A DNA stretch of 22,800 bases from Fusarium oxysporum f. sp. lycopersici 4287 (GCF_000149955.1 NC_030987.1:1-22800), one strand, 5' to 3'. Counted from the first letter of the stretch, positions 10,201-19,850 are shown. The notes: generated by a model not told the origin, from the sequence alone. Translations and numbers: made by a program.

Positions 10201-12737
10201 AAGTTCTTTTTGGGAATACAGGTCTGGCTGTAAGGATCGGAGAGCTTGCCGGAGAAAAGGGCAGGGAAGAAGGCCCAGATGAACGTATCCGCAAGGCCAA
10301 TGACACGTCCAAGGCAGTAGTTGGGGATGGTATGGAGAGGCTGGGTTGTCACTGTGCCATCTTGCTCACGCGTACCTGGGATTTCCATGCTCAGATGGAC
10401 ATTATCGACTAGGTTGAGCGTGACATGCGACTGAGTGTACCACTGAATCCCCAGCCGGGCCACGCCAAGGGACGTGGGGAAGCTGCAAAGACTATCGATG
10501 TCGTAGGACGACGATATCCTGTCATCTTCCAGACGTCGAGCGCTATGGTTAGAATGCATGCAGAGATAGGGCGGATCTTGTTCACCCTCTACCAAGCCTT
10601 CCATGGCGGCTTTGCAGGGTCCGCCATAGCGTGTTAGGCCAGCGTCCGGTGATGAGGACTCCCGCGTGCCGGACCTTAAGAGATCCTTCGCTGGGTCAAG
10701 GACGCAAGGTAGTGGCCCGTTTGTGCCATCCTCCCCAGTTACACCCTCTAACCTCTTTGCAATATCTAATAGAGAAGAGCAGTTTGGAGAGACGCCTCGC
10801 TTTGTAGTTGCATCCGCCAACTGGGAGGAGTGGTCCTCTTCATGTTGCCGGGACGTACATCCTACCGGTCTGCTCCACTCTTGGAACAGGAGCAGCGCAG
10901 GGTCAGCCGGCTCTGAGATGGTAACTGCATCGCTACTACTACTCCTCCTGCTGCCGATGGAGGTGGCACTGTGATTTGTTGTTGCGCCCAAATATTGCGA
11001 TATCACCTCGATCCAGTACGATATAGCACCAACCTCTCGCAAGTCTGGGTCTTGCATCTCGGACAAATACGGCTCCTGCTGTGTCCAGTCGAGTATCCCG
11101 GACTGATCTTCTATCATCAAATCCTCACTACAATACTGCTCTCGTGCGGTCAGAAATCGTCGGGCACATTCCACGACTATGACACCGCATGTCCAGCCAT
11201 TTACTTGTCGAGTGATCGGCACATCGCAAATGGATGCGGGCGCAGAGTCCGGAAGTACCGAGTCGTGGATGTCTCGGAGCGCAGAATAGTAGCAGTCATC
11301 ACGACTTCCAAGTGAATCGCAGAATAAGAAATGCGGCCGTGCTGGCTGATAGATGGCGAGTGACCAGTGACCGACCCCCTCCTCGATACCTGGACGAAAG
11401 ATCGACAGTATTGTGGCGTCATGCCGTCTTATATCTTCGATCTCGGCCTGGCTCAGCTGGATAGAGTTGTTCTGAGGCTCACCAAGATGAATGGCGCGTG
11501 CGAGCGTCGTGACGTCCCGCCGGCCGCTCAGCTCAATGGCCAGCCGCATACCGCAGAGAACGTCATCGGTGGTAAGGTAGTCTTCCCGTTCCAGCCGACG
11601 GCGGAGGTTCCACGAGTAGAGCCCATGATAGATCCATTCTACTCCAAACCCTCTTGGTGATGAATTAGAGGATGGCGATGTGGCACTAGAACGATCGACA
11701 AAGCCCGAGTGTTCCCGCGTGAACCTTTGCACGCCCGTGGCTGACGGTAGAAGAAATCCGTTGCAGACATAAGCTTGTGAAGTTACTCCATTGGAAGAGT
11801 TGTCTGAGGAGCGAGTACAAGGCCGCCGTACCCAATCATCCAACATGCTTGTATTTCGTAACTGCGATGACGGCGTTGCAGATGCTGTCGCATGGCTTCG
11901 TCCCTGGGCTTCATCAGATCTACGTGATAACCGAGCAGAGCCTTGAGATTGTGGAGTCGAGGATCTCGCATCGCCCTGCAAAAACGCTGAGCCGGAAGCT
12001 ACTGGTGATTCGATCGTATCTGGTAAGTCGCGTCAGTACCTCTATCAAGATAGAGCCACGCCTGATCTATAGGTTCACAAACTTCCTGCCAGACCATCGC
12101 CACTATCCCTCCTTATTGCCTCACTGTCTGGCGGCGTCGTGATGAGCAACTGCTGGACCTTGTCAACTAAATCCTGCAGCTCTTCGTCTCGAGCTTCGAG
12201 TTGCGGAGAATTGGCTTCGCCCCTGTCAATGACCGCGTCGTAGCCATCTCCTGTATTGTCTTGTCGTTGTGATATAAGCTCGAGTTGTATTTGGGAGTCC
12301 TCGAATAACGGATTGTAGTTATCTTCGGGTGTATCATCTAAACTCGACCGTGCGGCCCGTGAATTCTCGTGATGGTTCCAGACAGGTGGATTCCACGACG
12401 TTGATGCCGCTGTTGGGTCCGTGTCCGCCTCACCCGCACAAGTGGGCTCGGCTACTACATCTTGCTCTAAAGGTGTTGGTATGTTAAGATGCGGCTCTAG
12501 GTGGAGGCCAATAACGGGGTTCGTAGTCGATGGTAGAGCAGGTGGATGGGGTTGGTAATGATACACAAACTCCGCATTCTGCGATCCAACGGCGACGCGG
12601 TGGGAATCAACAGATTGTCCGTGTTGTCGTTGGTAGTATCGTTGTGATCGCGCGCGTTGCGAGGCGAGCCGCTCCTCTTCCGTTTGTGGCACTTTCCTCG
12701 GGGGGCGGCCTCGGCGTTTTGGAGCGGGTTGGGACAT
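7205..12737 (-). CDS. AT-hook plus Ulp1/C48 peptidase giant protein
   Basis: Predicted exons 12737-12083, 12019-9603 and 9553-7205 give about 1806 residues. Intron 1 is 63 nt (donor A|GTTTGT, branch ACTGAC, acceptor CAG). Intron 2 is 49 nt (GTATCA..CAG), phase 0, with a poor branch site, so a frameshift is the alternative. Residues 7-15 (KRRGRPPRK) form an AT-hook, which binds AT-rich minor groove DNA. After a disordered linker, a Ulp1-type SUMO-protease fold spans about 350-520, with H436 (GHWSLA), D453 (FCDSLG), Q490 and C496 (NGWTCG) all present; the H-D spacing of 17 is what I recall for yeast Ulp1. From about 720 (DIDSL at 725-729) to the end is a long region I recall from large uncharacterised ascomycete proteins, including YIDIGRQM, WRRCC and GLVYSQFYNLIKVPFDAAK. 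Predicted role: nuclear deSUMOylase or self-processing factor of an expanding, possibly mobile family. Substrate unknown. Confidence 0.82.
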
Positions 12738-13902
12738 CGTCTTTCATATAACTTGGCCGAAATGGTTGTTCCCGTAGGTCTTCGCGCGTTTTCCGAGTAA
12801 TCGGTGACGCGACGCAATTGTTGCTTGCCGTCCCCTGCAGCAGCTGCTGTAGCCTGCATGGCAATCAAACCTTATTTTCTTTTTCGACGGTTACAGGTTC
12901 CATGAGTTACCAGTGTCACAGTGTAAACTGGTCTGCGTAGGCCAAGTGGTAAGAAACGGTTTCTTGCAACATCAATTTGCTCAAAGACCTTATAAGTAAG
13001 AAGGGAAAACTGAGAGCAAAACATCGTTTGTTAGTGGTTATCTGGTTTTCGAGTCCGCTGCATATGTGATGATGCTGTTGTAAGGAAAAAGTGTATAGTG
13101 CGCATCTCTCGTGACTGATATTATTTGGGTATGATCGTGCATTTATTATATAGCATACTGATCGTGTGTATTAATATGTCGTGGAGTTGGTATGCTGAAT
13201 TATCAGACCGTTGCATCAAGAATCATGATGGTTGTAAAGCTATCTATTCTAGTGGTTCGCTCTTCGCGCTAAACCTAATTGAATTAAATGTGAGCCAAGA
13301 CTTCTGGGTGGAGGAGCATCACGACCATCAACCTCATTTTCCATCATTATATTTTAAAACTTCATAAGTAATTCCAGAAAATAGCTATGAAGTCAGGGAA
13401 ACTTTTAATTAGCTTGAAATGGTCTACTTAAGATCATGGGCATAAGATATTACTATATCTGGAGAAAAGTGTACCCTGAACTCACGAACTCGTTGGCTAA
13501 CTCTTACCCCCATCTTCATGAGTAACCCTAACCCCTGATGATTAACAATCACGTCTTTATTTTATGGGCACAGTCTCACAGAAGGCCAATATGTCCAAGT
13601 TCTCAAGGTATATCGCGCCAAACATACTGCGGTTGTCGGCTAAAGTGGCAAATGGAAACCTGGCAACGAGACAATGAGCTGAGTAAGGTGGCTGTACCTG
13701 GGGTTGCCAGCGACATTCGATTTGAGACTTCTCTGGCTCCCTCCGTATTAATATGCTTATGAAAAACTCCTGCATAGTTGTAACCACAGGCGATATAACT
13801 TTGACACATGAACATCCTAACTACTTTCTCTGCAGCTAATCGCCAAGCTGTTGTTTATATTGCGCAGTAGTGCTGGGTGAAAATATATTTTATGAAACTT
13901 GG
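12738..13902. other. Intergenic region, no supported gene
   Basis: It includes the upstream region of the Ulp1-type gene (next to 12738). Short plus-strand frames at 13125-13367 and 13538-13762 have no ATG-context, domain or splice support. Two telomere-like units, TAACCCTAACC, lie at about 13523-13533 but are too few to mean a telomere. Confidence 0.45.
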
Positions 13903-14060
13903 TTTTTTTTTTTTTTTATTGAGATGAGAGTTCTTCTCAGGTTTACATCTCCAAACGATTTCATCTAGGACTTTAAACTCTAAATCTAGGACTTTCAGAC
14001 TGTTAGTCTGAATCCTGAAGCGAAGGGGGATCCCCGGATTTTCCAACACGCGAGGAACTC
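13903..14060 (-). mobile_element. Truncated LINE-like 3' end with poly(A) tail
   Basis: Read on the minus strand, the segment ends in CTCATCTCAAT followed by a 15-nt A run (T run at 13903-13917). This is how 3' ends of fungal non-LTR retrotransposons of the Tad type commonly look. Inside are a 21-bp-spaced duplicate of CTAGGACTTT (about 13966 and 13987) and a perfect 8-bp hairpin, TTCAGACT-GTT-AGTCTGAA, at 13994-14012. No reverse transcriptase coding is visible, so it is a 5'-truncated copy. The left limit and any target-site duplication cannot be set from one copy. Confidence 0.45.
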
Positions 14061-15011
14061 CAATAAGGCAGGGGGCTCGGGGAGCGGCAGCCGAAGTGCT
14101 AGCAATGTGATATTATGGAAAACGTCTACCAATACCGGCATCAGGCTATCAGTACTGGCGTTGTTTGTACGTTGGATTTCCCATGATAGGCTGCCATTAA
14201 CCAGCAGATCAAACTGTCATGGGACTGCATCCTACTTGAAACAGCCATCTGACTGCACCACCACGCCATCAACCCAACGAGTGCAGCAGCTGTCGGCTTC
14301 GGAGTTAGGTTTCGGGTCTTGCAGAAGGCCGTAACAGGTTCGATAAAATTCGGGGCCTGAGATTGCCACATCGGTCTTTTCACACTAGAATATCCAATAA
14401 GTTGCCGCACCTAATTGATGACCGACGATATCATACCCATATATCCCCCTTTTCTTCAGAAATGGCTGTAGTAAGTCAGCAAGTGCCACTCGTATAAACA
14501 TAATAAGAATCTCTTACATATCGCGCGGTGTTTACCACTGCCACAGGCCTTGATCGTGGCACAGTCATTGGGGGTTCCCGTCTCAGGGTATTTCATACAT
14601 CGGCACCGATCCCAGTCTTCTGCCGAGGCAGTAGTTAAGTACCTAAAAGCTTAATTAGAAATCGAGCAAATGGGGTTCGAATCTACTCTTTACAGCAAAA
14701 CCATTGCAAGCGCGGGATTCATGGTTGGTAACACGAGAAGTTAGGGTATTGAAGTTCAGGCGTTGCGGAGACAACTAATGAGTCTTTCCGATATTTTCTG
14801 AATTGGGTCGTATCTACCGTCTAACCAACGGACCAGACGTGCGGCAAGGAGAAGTGTTTCTCTTTGTGAGGTAAAATATGTTCGTCGCTTAGGATTAAAA
14901 CTTCACTTCCGGCGATAGAGTAATAGTTGGGCAGAACGCAGGTTTCTCTTCCTTTAAGTACTTAAAGCACATTGATAATCCATATATTATTAATAACCCT
15001 GTTATAGTATA
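14061..15011. other. Gene-free stretch, probably decayed repeat DNA
   Basis: Open frames on either strand (for example 14107-14334 and 14141-14410) are short and show no domain. A segment near 14600-14650 loosely recalls 5S rRNA wording but does not align through. Part may be an extension of the LINE-like fragment. Confidence 0.35.
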
Positions 15012-15072
15012 CCGTGTGGTGCAATAAGTTTGAGGATCTTTGAAGGTCGTGTTCATCTGCCGATTTGATTTA
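15012..15072 (+). mobile_element. Diverged transposon-end copy A (mimp/impala-like)
   Basis: The copy starts CCGTGTGGTGCAATAA after a TA dinucleotide and continues GTTTGAGGATCTTTGAAGG, then TGTTCATCTGCCGATTTGATT. Apart from two changes in the first six bases it matches copy B at 15177, but lacks about 30 nt in the middle. It is in the same orientation as copy B, 165 bp upstream. Confidence 0.65.
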
Positions 15073-15176
15073 TCTGCCGGTCTTGTGTACTAGTATTTAG
15101 GTTAAAGCGGCAGAACTACCTTTTACTTGTATTCTTTTAGTGTTTCGGCATATAGTTTAAGCTTTCATTCATATTA

Positions 15177-15267
15177 CAGTGGGGTGCAATAAGTTTGAGG
15201 ATCTTTGAAGGTACCGAAGCAGCCGGTCTAGCCGGATTAGATCCTGTTCATCTGCCGATTTGATTTA
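15177..15267 (+). mobile_element. Transposon terminal sequence copy B, mimp/impala consensus
   Basis: The first 16 bases, CAGTGGGGTGCAATAA (15177-15192), fit exactly the consensus CAGTGGGNNGCAANAA used for mimp terminal inverted repeats in Fusarium oxysporum. It is preceded by TA, the Tc1/mariner target dinucleotide. Homology to copy A then runs to GATTTGATTTA at 15267, interrupted by about 30 nt (15213-15243) missing from copy A. No inverted partner (TTATTGCNNCCCACTG) was found in the window, so the element is partial or a solo end. The same ends occur in impala-type Tc1/mariner elements, so the parent could be either. Confidence 0.72.
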
Positions 15268-15521
15268 CAGTATGTTACAGGGTAATTATACTTTATACTC
15301 TACCCGTATCAAAAGAACAGCTTTTAGGAGAGATTTAAGCAGCGAAGTGCGCCATATAAGACTAAAGATGTATTTAATGATGGACTCTCCCTCTATTTCC
15401 TCGTTCCCACTCATTCTTTTGTACCGCACCAAGCGTCCGGGCTTACCTTCCCCTCAGTTCCACTTCCTAAGTAAGTCTTTACGTCCTTACTTATACCCTC
15501 TCAATACTATATACGGCAGCT
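15268..15521 (+). promoter_or_regulatory. Promoter region of the secreted-protein gene
   Basis: The 250 bp between the transposon end and the start codon contain pyrimidine-rich runs (about 15388-15475, e.g. CTCTCCCTCTATTTCCTCG and CTTCCCCTCAGTTCCAC), typical of filamentous-fungal core promoters. A CTATATAC stretch lies at about 15507-15514, close to the ATG. No regulator site can be named. Confidence 0.45.
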
Positions 15522-16043
15522 ATGCAACCCTTACGCATTCTTTTACTTTTCCCCCTAGCTGTCTCTGTGGCTGCTACGCCTATTGATAAGAGGTATGTCT
15601 GATTCTCATGAATACATCTGTCACACATTAATATATAAAGCCTCGACCAAGCCGCCACTATTGAAGAAACTGTTCATCAACCTCATTCTCATGACGAGAG
15701 AGCCCTTGTCGAACGGTAGGTAATTTAGTATAGATTTGACGTTGCTTCTAATGTAAATCACAGCGACACCAGTGGCATTTTACTCGCCTGCATAACAGGT
15801 GCCGGTTCGGCGTTTCAGGCATATGCAGGATGCTATCTCACTGCATTTCGTAATGACCCGCGCACTCTTACGTTGAGGATGGACAAAACTAGGGGTGAAC
15901 GGATATCGAACGTGCTTGTTATTTTGAGCGGGGGAGCGCTCTCACATGCGGTGGAGGAGGTAGTCCAAATCGCGCCGGGTGCGGTGAGGAACTTAGCTAC
16001 TTTAGGTGCATCGACTGTCCAGTTTCTACACAATTTCCGCTAG
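15522..16043 (+). CDS. Small secreted protein, effector candidate, three exons
   Basis: Exons 15522-15592, 15641-15715 and 15764-16043 join to 426 nt, or 141 residues and a TAG stop. Both introns are 48 nt, with donors GTATGT and GTAGGT and acceptors AAG and CAG; frame is kept at both. Residues 1-18 (MQPLRILLLFPLAVSVAA) form a clear signal peptide with basic n-region, Leu/Phe core and an Ala-rich cleavage site. Residues 19-49 are a hydrophilic His/Glu-rich segment ending LVER, possibly a propeptide. The mature part (about 50-141) has two cysteines, C58 and C72, that could form a disulphide, and amphipathic segments; it contains no membrane helix I would call. The family is unknown to me. The mimp-like end 330 bp upstream matches the context of known Fusarium effector genes. 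Expression and secretion are inferred. Confidence 0.8.
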
Positions 16044-17476
16044 CTAGTGTTGTGTGTTGTGTGGATTAGGCCCGATGGGGATAAGGAGCAAGCAGGTGCG
16101 GCATTATATGGGTGGGTTCCCAATAGTCAGCGGCAGTAGTTAGCAGCAAAGTATAACTTCATATAACTATTGCCTTTGAGGAATCAAACTTACGCATATT
16201 GTTGTCGTATTAATTTCCAGTGGAAGCTTAATAGTCTCGGGACTTGTTCTTGTTTAAGATTAATTGGCAGAAATAATCGTCGTGCCCAAGTGGTGATTAT
16301 CCCACATAGGATCCGACTACCTACTCTCTCGCCTTCGTAAGTCAACCAATCGGAATATTGTGAAACAGATTAGCAAGGTAAACAATTAATGCCGTGAGCG
16401 GGGGCCGGAGTAAAGGTCCTGCCTGACGCGAGGCCTAGGCAAAGCAACCAAACATTTCGGGCGCCGTGCCACTTCAGGGCTCTTCTCAAGTTCCCGATTG
16501 CAGCAGTCAGCTGAGACCAATTGAGTGGCCTCTTCTGCTGTGCGACCCCGTATTTTGAATGCAGATGACTTTTGTGTCTCTAATTGGCAATATCTGACAA
16601 TAAGCTCGGCTCACCCTCGTCATGCTCGGTCGTCAGCATGAAATGTTTGTGATTTGATTTGTACAACTTTTGCTTGGCTCATTTGTGCAACGAACTTACC
16701 TTATACCTCCTTATCCTCCCTTTAATCTGGTTGGCACTTTTCAGTAATTCCTATAATGATCGCTATGCCAAGCCTAATACATATAACCCTCTGTATACCT
16801 AGCACTGATATATCTCTCGGAAAAGCTCGGTTAAAAGTAACTTTAGTACTTACGACGTTGTTCAGGTAATAAAATATCAGTCACCAAATAGTGATCACTT
16901 AGTAATTATTGAAAAGCGCCGACCCTGATTCATGCCATATTGTGTTGTGTAATGTAAGCACTAAATACAGTAAGGCTCCTAGACTCCGATAGACTGATAG
17001 GCATACAGTCGCTGCATACCAATACTACATCGGCCTGAGCCGAAAGAGATAATTATCAGGCGTAAAGTCCAGAATAGCTAGGTCTGTGACATTCTACAAC
17101 CCTAGCGCTACATCAAGAGCCAAATTACTATACTTTCGCCTGGGCATAAGTGGTTATCCTCAAGCTATCCTTGATATGATGTTGGGGCTAGCAATACGTT
17201 AGATTAGTTGAAATTTCTGTACTTGGGGACTTGATAATACGATAGCTCTATTCTAGCATACATACAGACATACATGGATACAGGTTCGAACGCTAATTAC
17301 ACTGATAGTGGTCTCGTTCTCAATGAATCTCTCCTAAATCAGAATTGTAGACCTTTATAACGACGAGGTGGCATGCAAGCTCACATAAGGAGCCCACATA
17401 TCCTAAATCATAGGAAGGCGAGCTCCAACATCGTTACAGAAAATTGGTTAGGCCTCAACAGCAGTGGTGACTAAGC
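16044..17476. other. Gene-free 1.4-kb AT-rich stretch
   Basis: No open frame, spliced gene or RNA gene that I can support. The stretch is AT-rich with many stops in all frames, as expected of decayed repeat DNA. Segments with a GGTTCGAA core (near 17283) were checked for a tRNA T-arm and do not fold. Confidence 0.4.
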
Positions 17477-17994
17477 TTAAGTGGCGATGAAACCGATGAA
17501 TATGGCGCATAGAACAGCGGCAGCTGCGCCGACGCTTCGCTGGACGTCTAGACTAGCCGCACTATTGTCTCTGTCGCGCCCCCCGTCGCCAGGTTCATTT
17601 ATATGTGTCACAACCTCACTCATAGCGCTCAAGACTCGAGACTTTACTTCATCAAGCTTCCCCGAGATCAAGGTTTCTGTTCCATCAAAAGCCGTGCCTA
17701 TGGTTGACGCTTTATCCTTGATAAGCGTTTCGCCACGGTCCAGGAGGCTGCTGCCTTTCTCATTCGCTTTATCCACAAGCTCTCGAGGTCACGTTCAAGG
17801 TGGACTTTAGGCGGTGCAGTGAGCGTGGGGCTAATCGAATCTAGAGTAACGGGGGGTTTATCAAACGACCCTTGGTTACTACTGAGGCTGATTAGAACAT
17901 GCCAGACAGGATATGAGAGGCAAACACTGACGTCTGATGACAGTGATCGGAATGGTCTGGTATGAGTTGGTATTGGTATGGTAAATACCGCCAA
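17477..17994 (-). pseudogene. Tail-anchored helical protein, frame apparently broken
   Basis: The last 99 codons (17776-17477) encode amphipathic helix of roughly 11-residue periodicity (GETLIKDKAST, GTETLISGKLDEVK) and end in one hydrophobic segment, SVGAAAAVLCAIFIGFIAT, which looks like a C-terminal membrane anchor. There is no ATG in this frame; it begins just after a stop near 17790. The neighbouring frame upstream (17994 to about 17780) reads naturally up to KVHLERDLES and then degrades into basic low-quality sequence. A one-base change near 17780 would explain both halves. I see no good intron across the break, so a decayed gene is the best reading. The start is unknown, and the family is not recognised. 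Confidence 0.45.
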
Positions 17995-18060
17995 GACTTG
18001 GTATGGTTTGGAGAAATCTCAATACCATGGTATTTGTTTGTTTGTTTATTTATTTTTCGT
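17955..18060. repeat. GGTAT-rich cluster with 14-bp palindrome and TTTG/TTTA microsatellite
   Basis: GGTAT recurs several times (about 17959-18005), and a perfect palindrome AATACCATGGTATT lies at 18021-18034. It is followed by a (TTTG)n/(TTTA)n run to about 18056. The cluster borders the gene debris on both sides and may be the remnant of a small DNA element. Confidence 0.5.
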
Positions 18061-18443
18061 CTGGGTGGCTGTAACGAAGCCAGATCTCCTACTGGAGCAA
18101 AAGACGTGCTGAGCTAGCTAGGTACAGGGAAACCCCGCTTCCTTCACCATCCAGCATACCAATGGCACAAAAGGTGCTGTATTTCTCAAGCCCGTCACCC
18201 GTCAGCGGGTTCGGGGGCAATCTATTGTCGAACTTTTTCCACCGACCAGAATTCTCTCGCGCGTCACTACATCTGCTGACGCAGTCCACAATCTCCAGTA
18301 ACCAAGTTGTAGCTCGTAGTCGACTGTCGCGGCGGCAGGGAAGAACCTCGGAATTTGGGGTCCATGACGATTTATGAATAGAAGTGCAGGGTGATTGACT
18401 GTAGATTTGCTAGCAAGGCGCTCTCGCGACGCGTGCCCATCGG
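18057..18443. other. GC-richer stretch downstream of the kinase remnant
   Basis: The minus strand has a 66-codon open frame at 18089-18289 and another overlapping one, both without a recognisable domain. Composition is closer to coding DNA than the AT-rich flanks, so it may be degraded 3' sequence of the kinase gene or another relic. I cannot support a gene. Confidence 0.3.
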
Positions 18444-19850
18444 TCAGCATTCCACTCCAAGAACGCCGTCTTTGCCAACCAAATATCCTCTGAAAAGCTT
18501 TTGACTTGGCTGACTTCGCCTGCTTGAATCGCCAGTCACCTTCTTGGCATCCATCATCGTCTCCGACTTCCACGCTCGCTTGTTTGGCACCAGCTGCGCC
18601 AACGGACGCCGAGGCGGCTTGAGGAGCAAAGCCCGTTCAAAGTCGATCACCATAACCCTGTTTGTCTCAGGATTGAATAACATGTTTGCAAGTCGCACAT
18701 CTTTGTGGACCACGCCCTCTCGATGCATGGCTCTCAACGACCGAATGGCCTCGTCTTCGAGCGGCCTGTCCGTGTCGCCAATTCTCTGTGCTCTGTCGAT
18801 GCTGCAGCCTCCCCAGGACAGAAATGTCATGTGCACTACGTAGGCCCGGTGGTCATAGTAGTAAGTCTTGTTCATCGATCCAAGGTCAATGGCACCCAGG
18901 AAAACAGGCACGTGGACGCCTTGGATTGGTTTGAGACGCTCGTAGACAGCAGCCTCGTGCTCGAGATCTTTGATGAAAGCCCGCACCGTGCCCTTGCTGA
19001 CAAATGTGTAGCCATGCACAAGTAGGGTCACTTGGAAAAGCACACCCCGCGCACCACCCTCCCCCAGTGGCCTGATCCCGTCGTCGAGCGACTGTTTCAG
19101 CTGCTTCCAGAGTAGGCGAAGCCACTCCTTGTGATCGACAGGATGACGTGCGCGGGCGGCGGGAGCACAGCTCTTGCCGTGAAGTGCCACGTTCGGGCAC
19201 TTTGGGTCGAGAAAACCACCCTTGACCATCCCGACAAGACATTTCTGCGTACAGTACTGCCGACCCTGCTCGCCGCCTCCTCCTCCGCGCGGCCGTAACG
19301 CCAGTAACGCTAGTCGCTGGCTCCGCCTAGTTCCTTGTCTTGTGTTTCGTCCGCTTGGCGTAGGCGTGTCCGGTGGCCTGGGCGCCGACTCGTCATCAGA
19401 TGGTTCCTGCCTGTCGTCCTTCCTCAACGACCCCTCGCCAGCCTGGCACGCGGCTGTTCGACGTGTCCTCTTGCGAAGCAAGGCCGGCGACCGATTGACA
19501 TCCTTGTAGGTGGTAGGTTCATGGCCAGGTGAGTAGTCTGATGACGCCGATCGTTCATTTTCTGGGATAGAACGCAATGTCGATTCGAAGTCCTCAGCCC
19601 ACGTCTTCAAGTTCTTCATGGCTTTTAGACGTTCCTCCTGCCTATTCCCCCGTCGTTCTCCAGGCGAACCGAGAGCCATAAGGGTGAACGCCAGATATTG
19701 ACCGACAGCCGTGCATATATGGACGTTGTTTGGATGTGCCGACACCTCCGGACCAGGCTCTGCTAGGTGATAGTACAGCGTCTCAGGTTCGTCCAAGTCA
19801 ACCTTGAGAAACACGATGGCCTCGCCAGTAGTAAGAAGACCATACCGGTA
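18444..19850 (-). pseudogene. SPOK-like kinase, 5'-truncated
   Basis: The minus frame is open from 19967 to 18444; recognisable homology begins about 19850 (YGLLTTGEAIVFLKVD). Next come LYYHLAEPGPEV and AVGQYLAF, then a disordered linker. A cysteine motif YCTQKC (19256-19239) follows, with a third Cys in DPKCPNV, and then a protein-kinase-like domain with the catalytic loop HKDVRLANML (about 18706-18680, H-x-D and Asn present) and DFE in place of DFG (18645-18637). This order matches the C-terminal half of Podospora SPOK spore-killer proteins and their many fungal relatives. The N-terminal coiled coil and the active-site part of the nuclease-like domain are absent, and no ATG opens the frame. 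SPOK proteins kill spores lacking the gene and protect carriers, with the kinase part linked to resistance. This copy is probably inactive for killing. The family call is from recalled patterns. Confidence 0.7.

Noticed and set aside
12112..12126. TTATTGCCTCACTG, close to the inverted mimp terminal TTATTGCNNCCCACTG
   Set aside because: It lacks two bases of the consensus and lies inside the first coding exon of the Ulp1-type gene, so it is a chance match.
13125..13367. 80-codon plus-strand frame with a hydrophobic start resembling a secreted protein
   Set aside because: The frame opens with a non-ATG codon, the hydrophobic stretch is interrupted by polar residues, and there is no cleavage site, splice or promoter support.
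13521..13533. Telomere-like TAACCCTAACCCC; a single similar unit pair also at 6148-6158
   Set aside because: Two units are expected by chance in this much sequence and are not at a contig end.
14570..14650. Possible 5S rRNA-like segment (GATCCCAGTC and AGTAGTTAAG words)
   Set aside because: Only scattered short words fit. The conserved ends and helices of fungal 5S rRNA are missing.
14670..14700. GGTTCGAATC core suggesting a tRNA T-arm
   Set aside because: The T-stem does not pair and no acceptor or anticodon arm is found upstream. The similar GGTTCGAACG at 17283 fails the same way.
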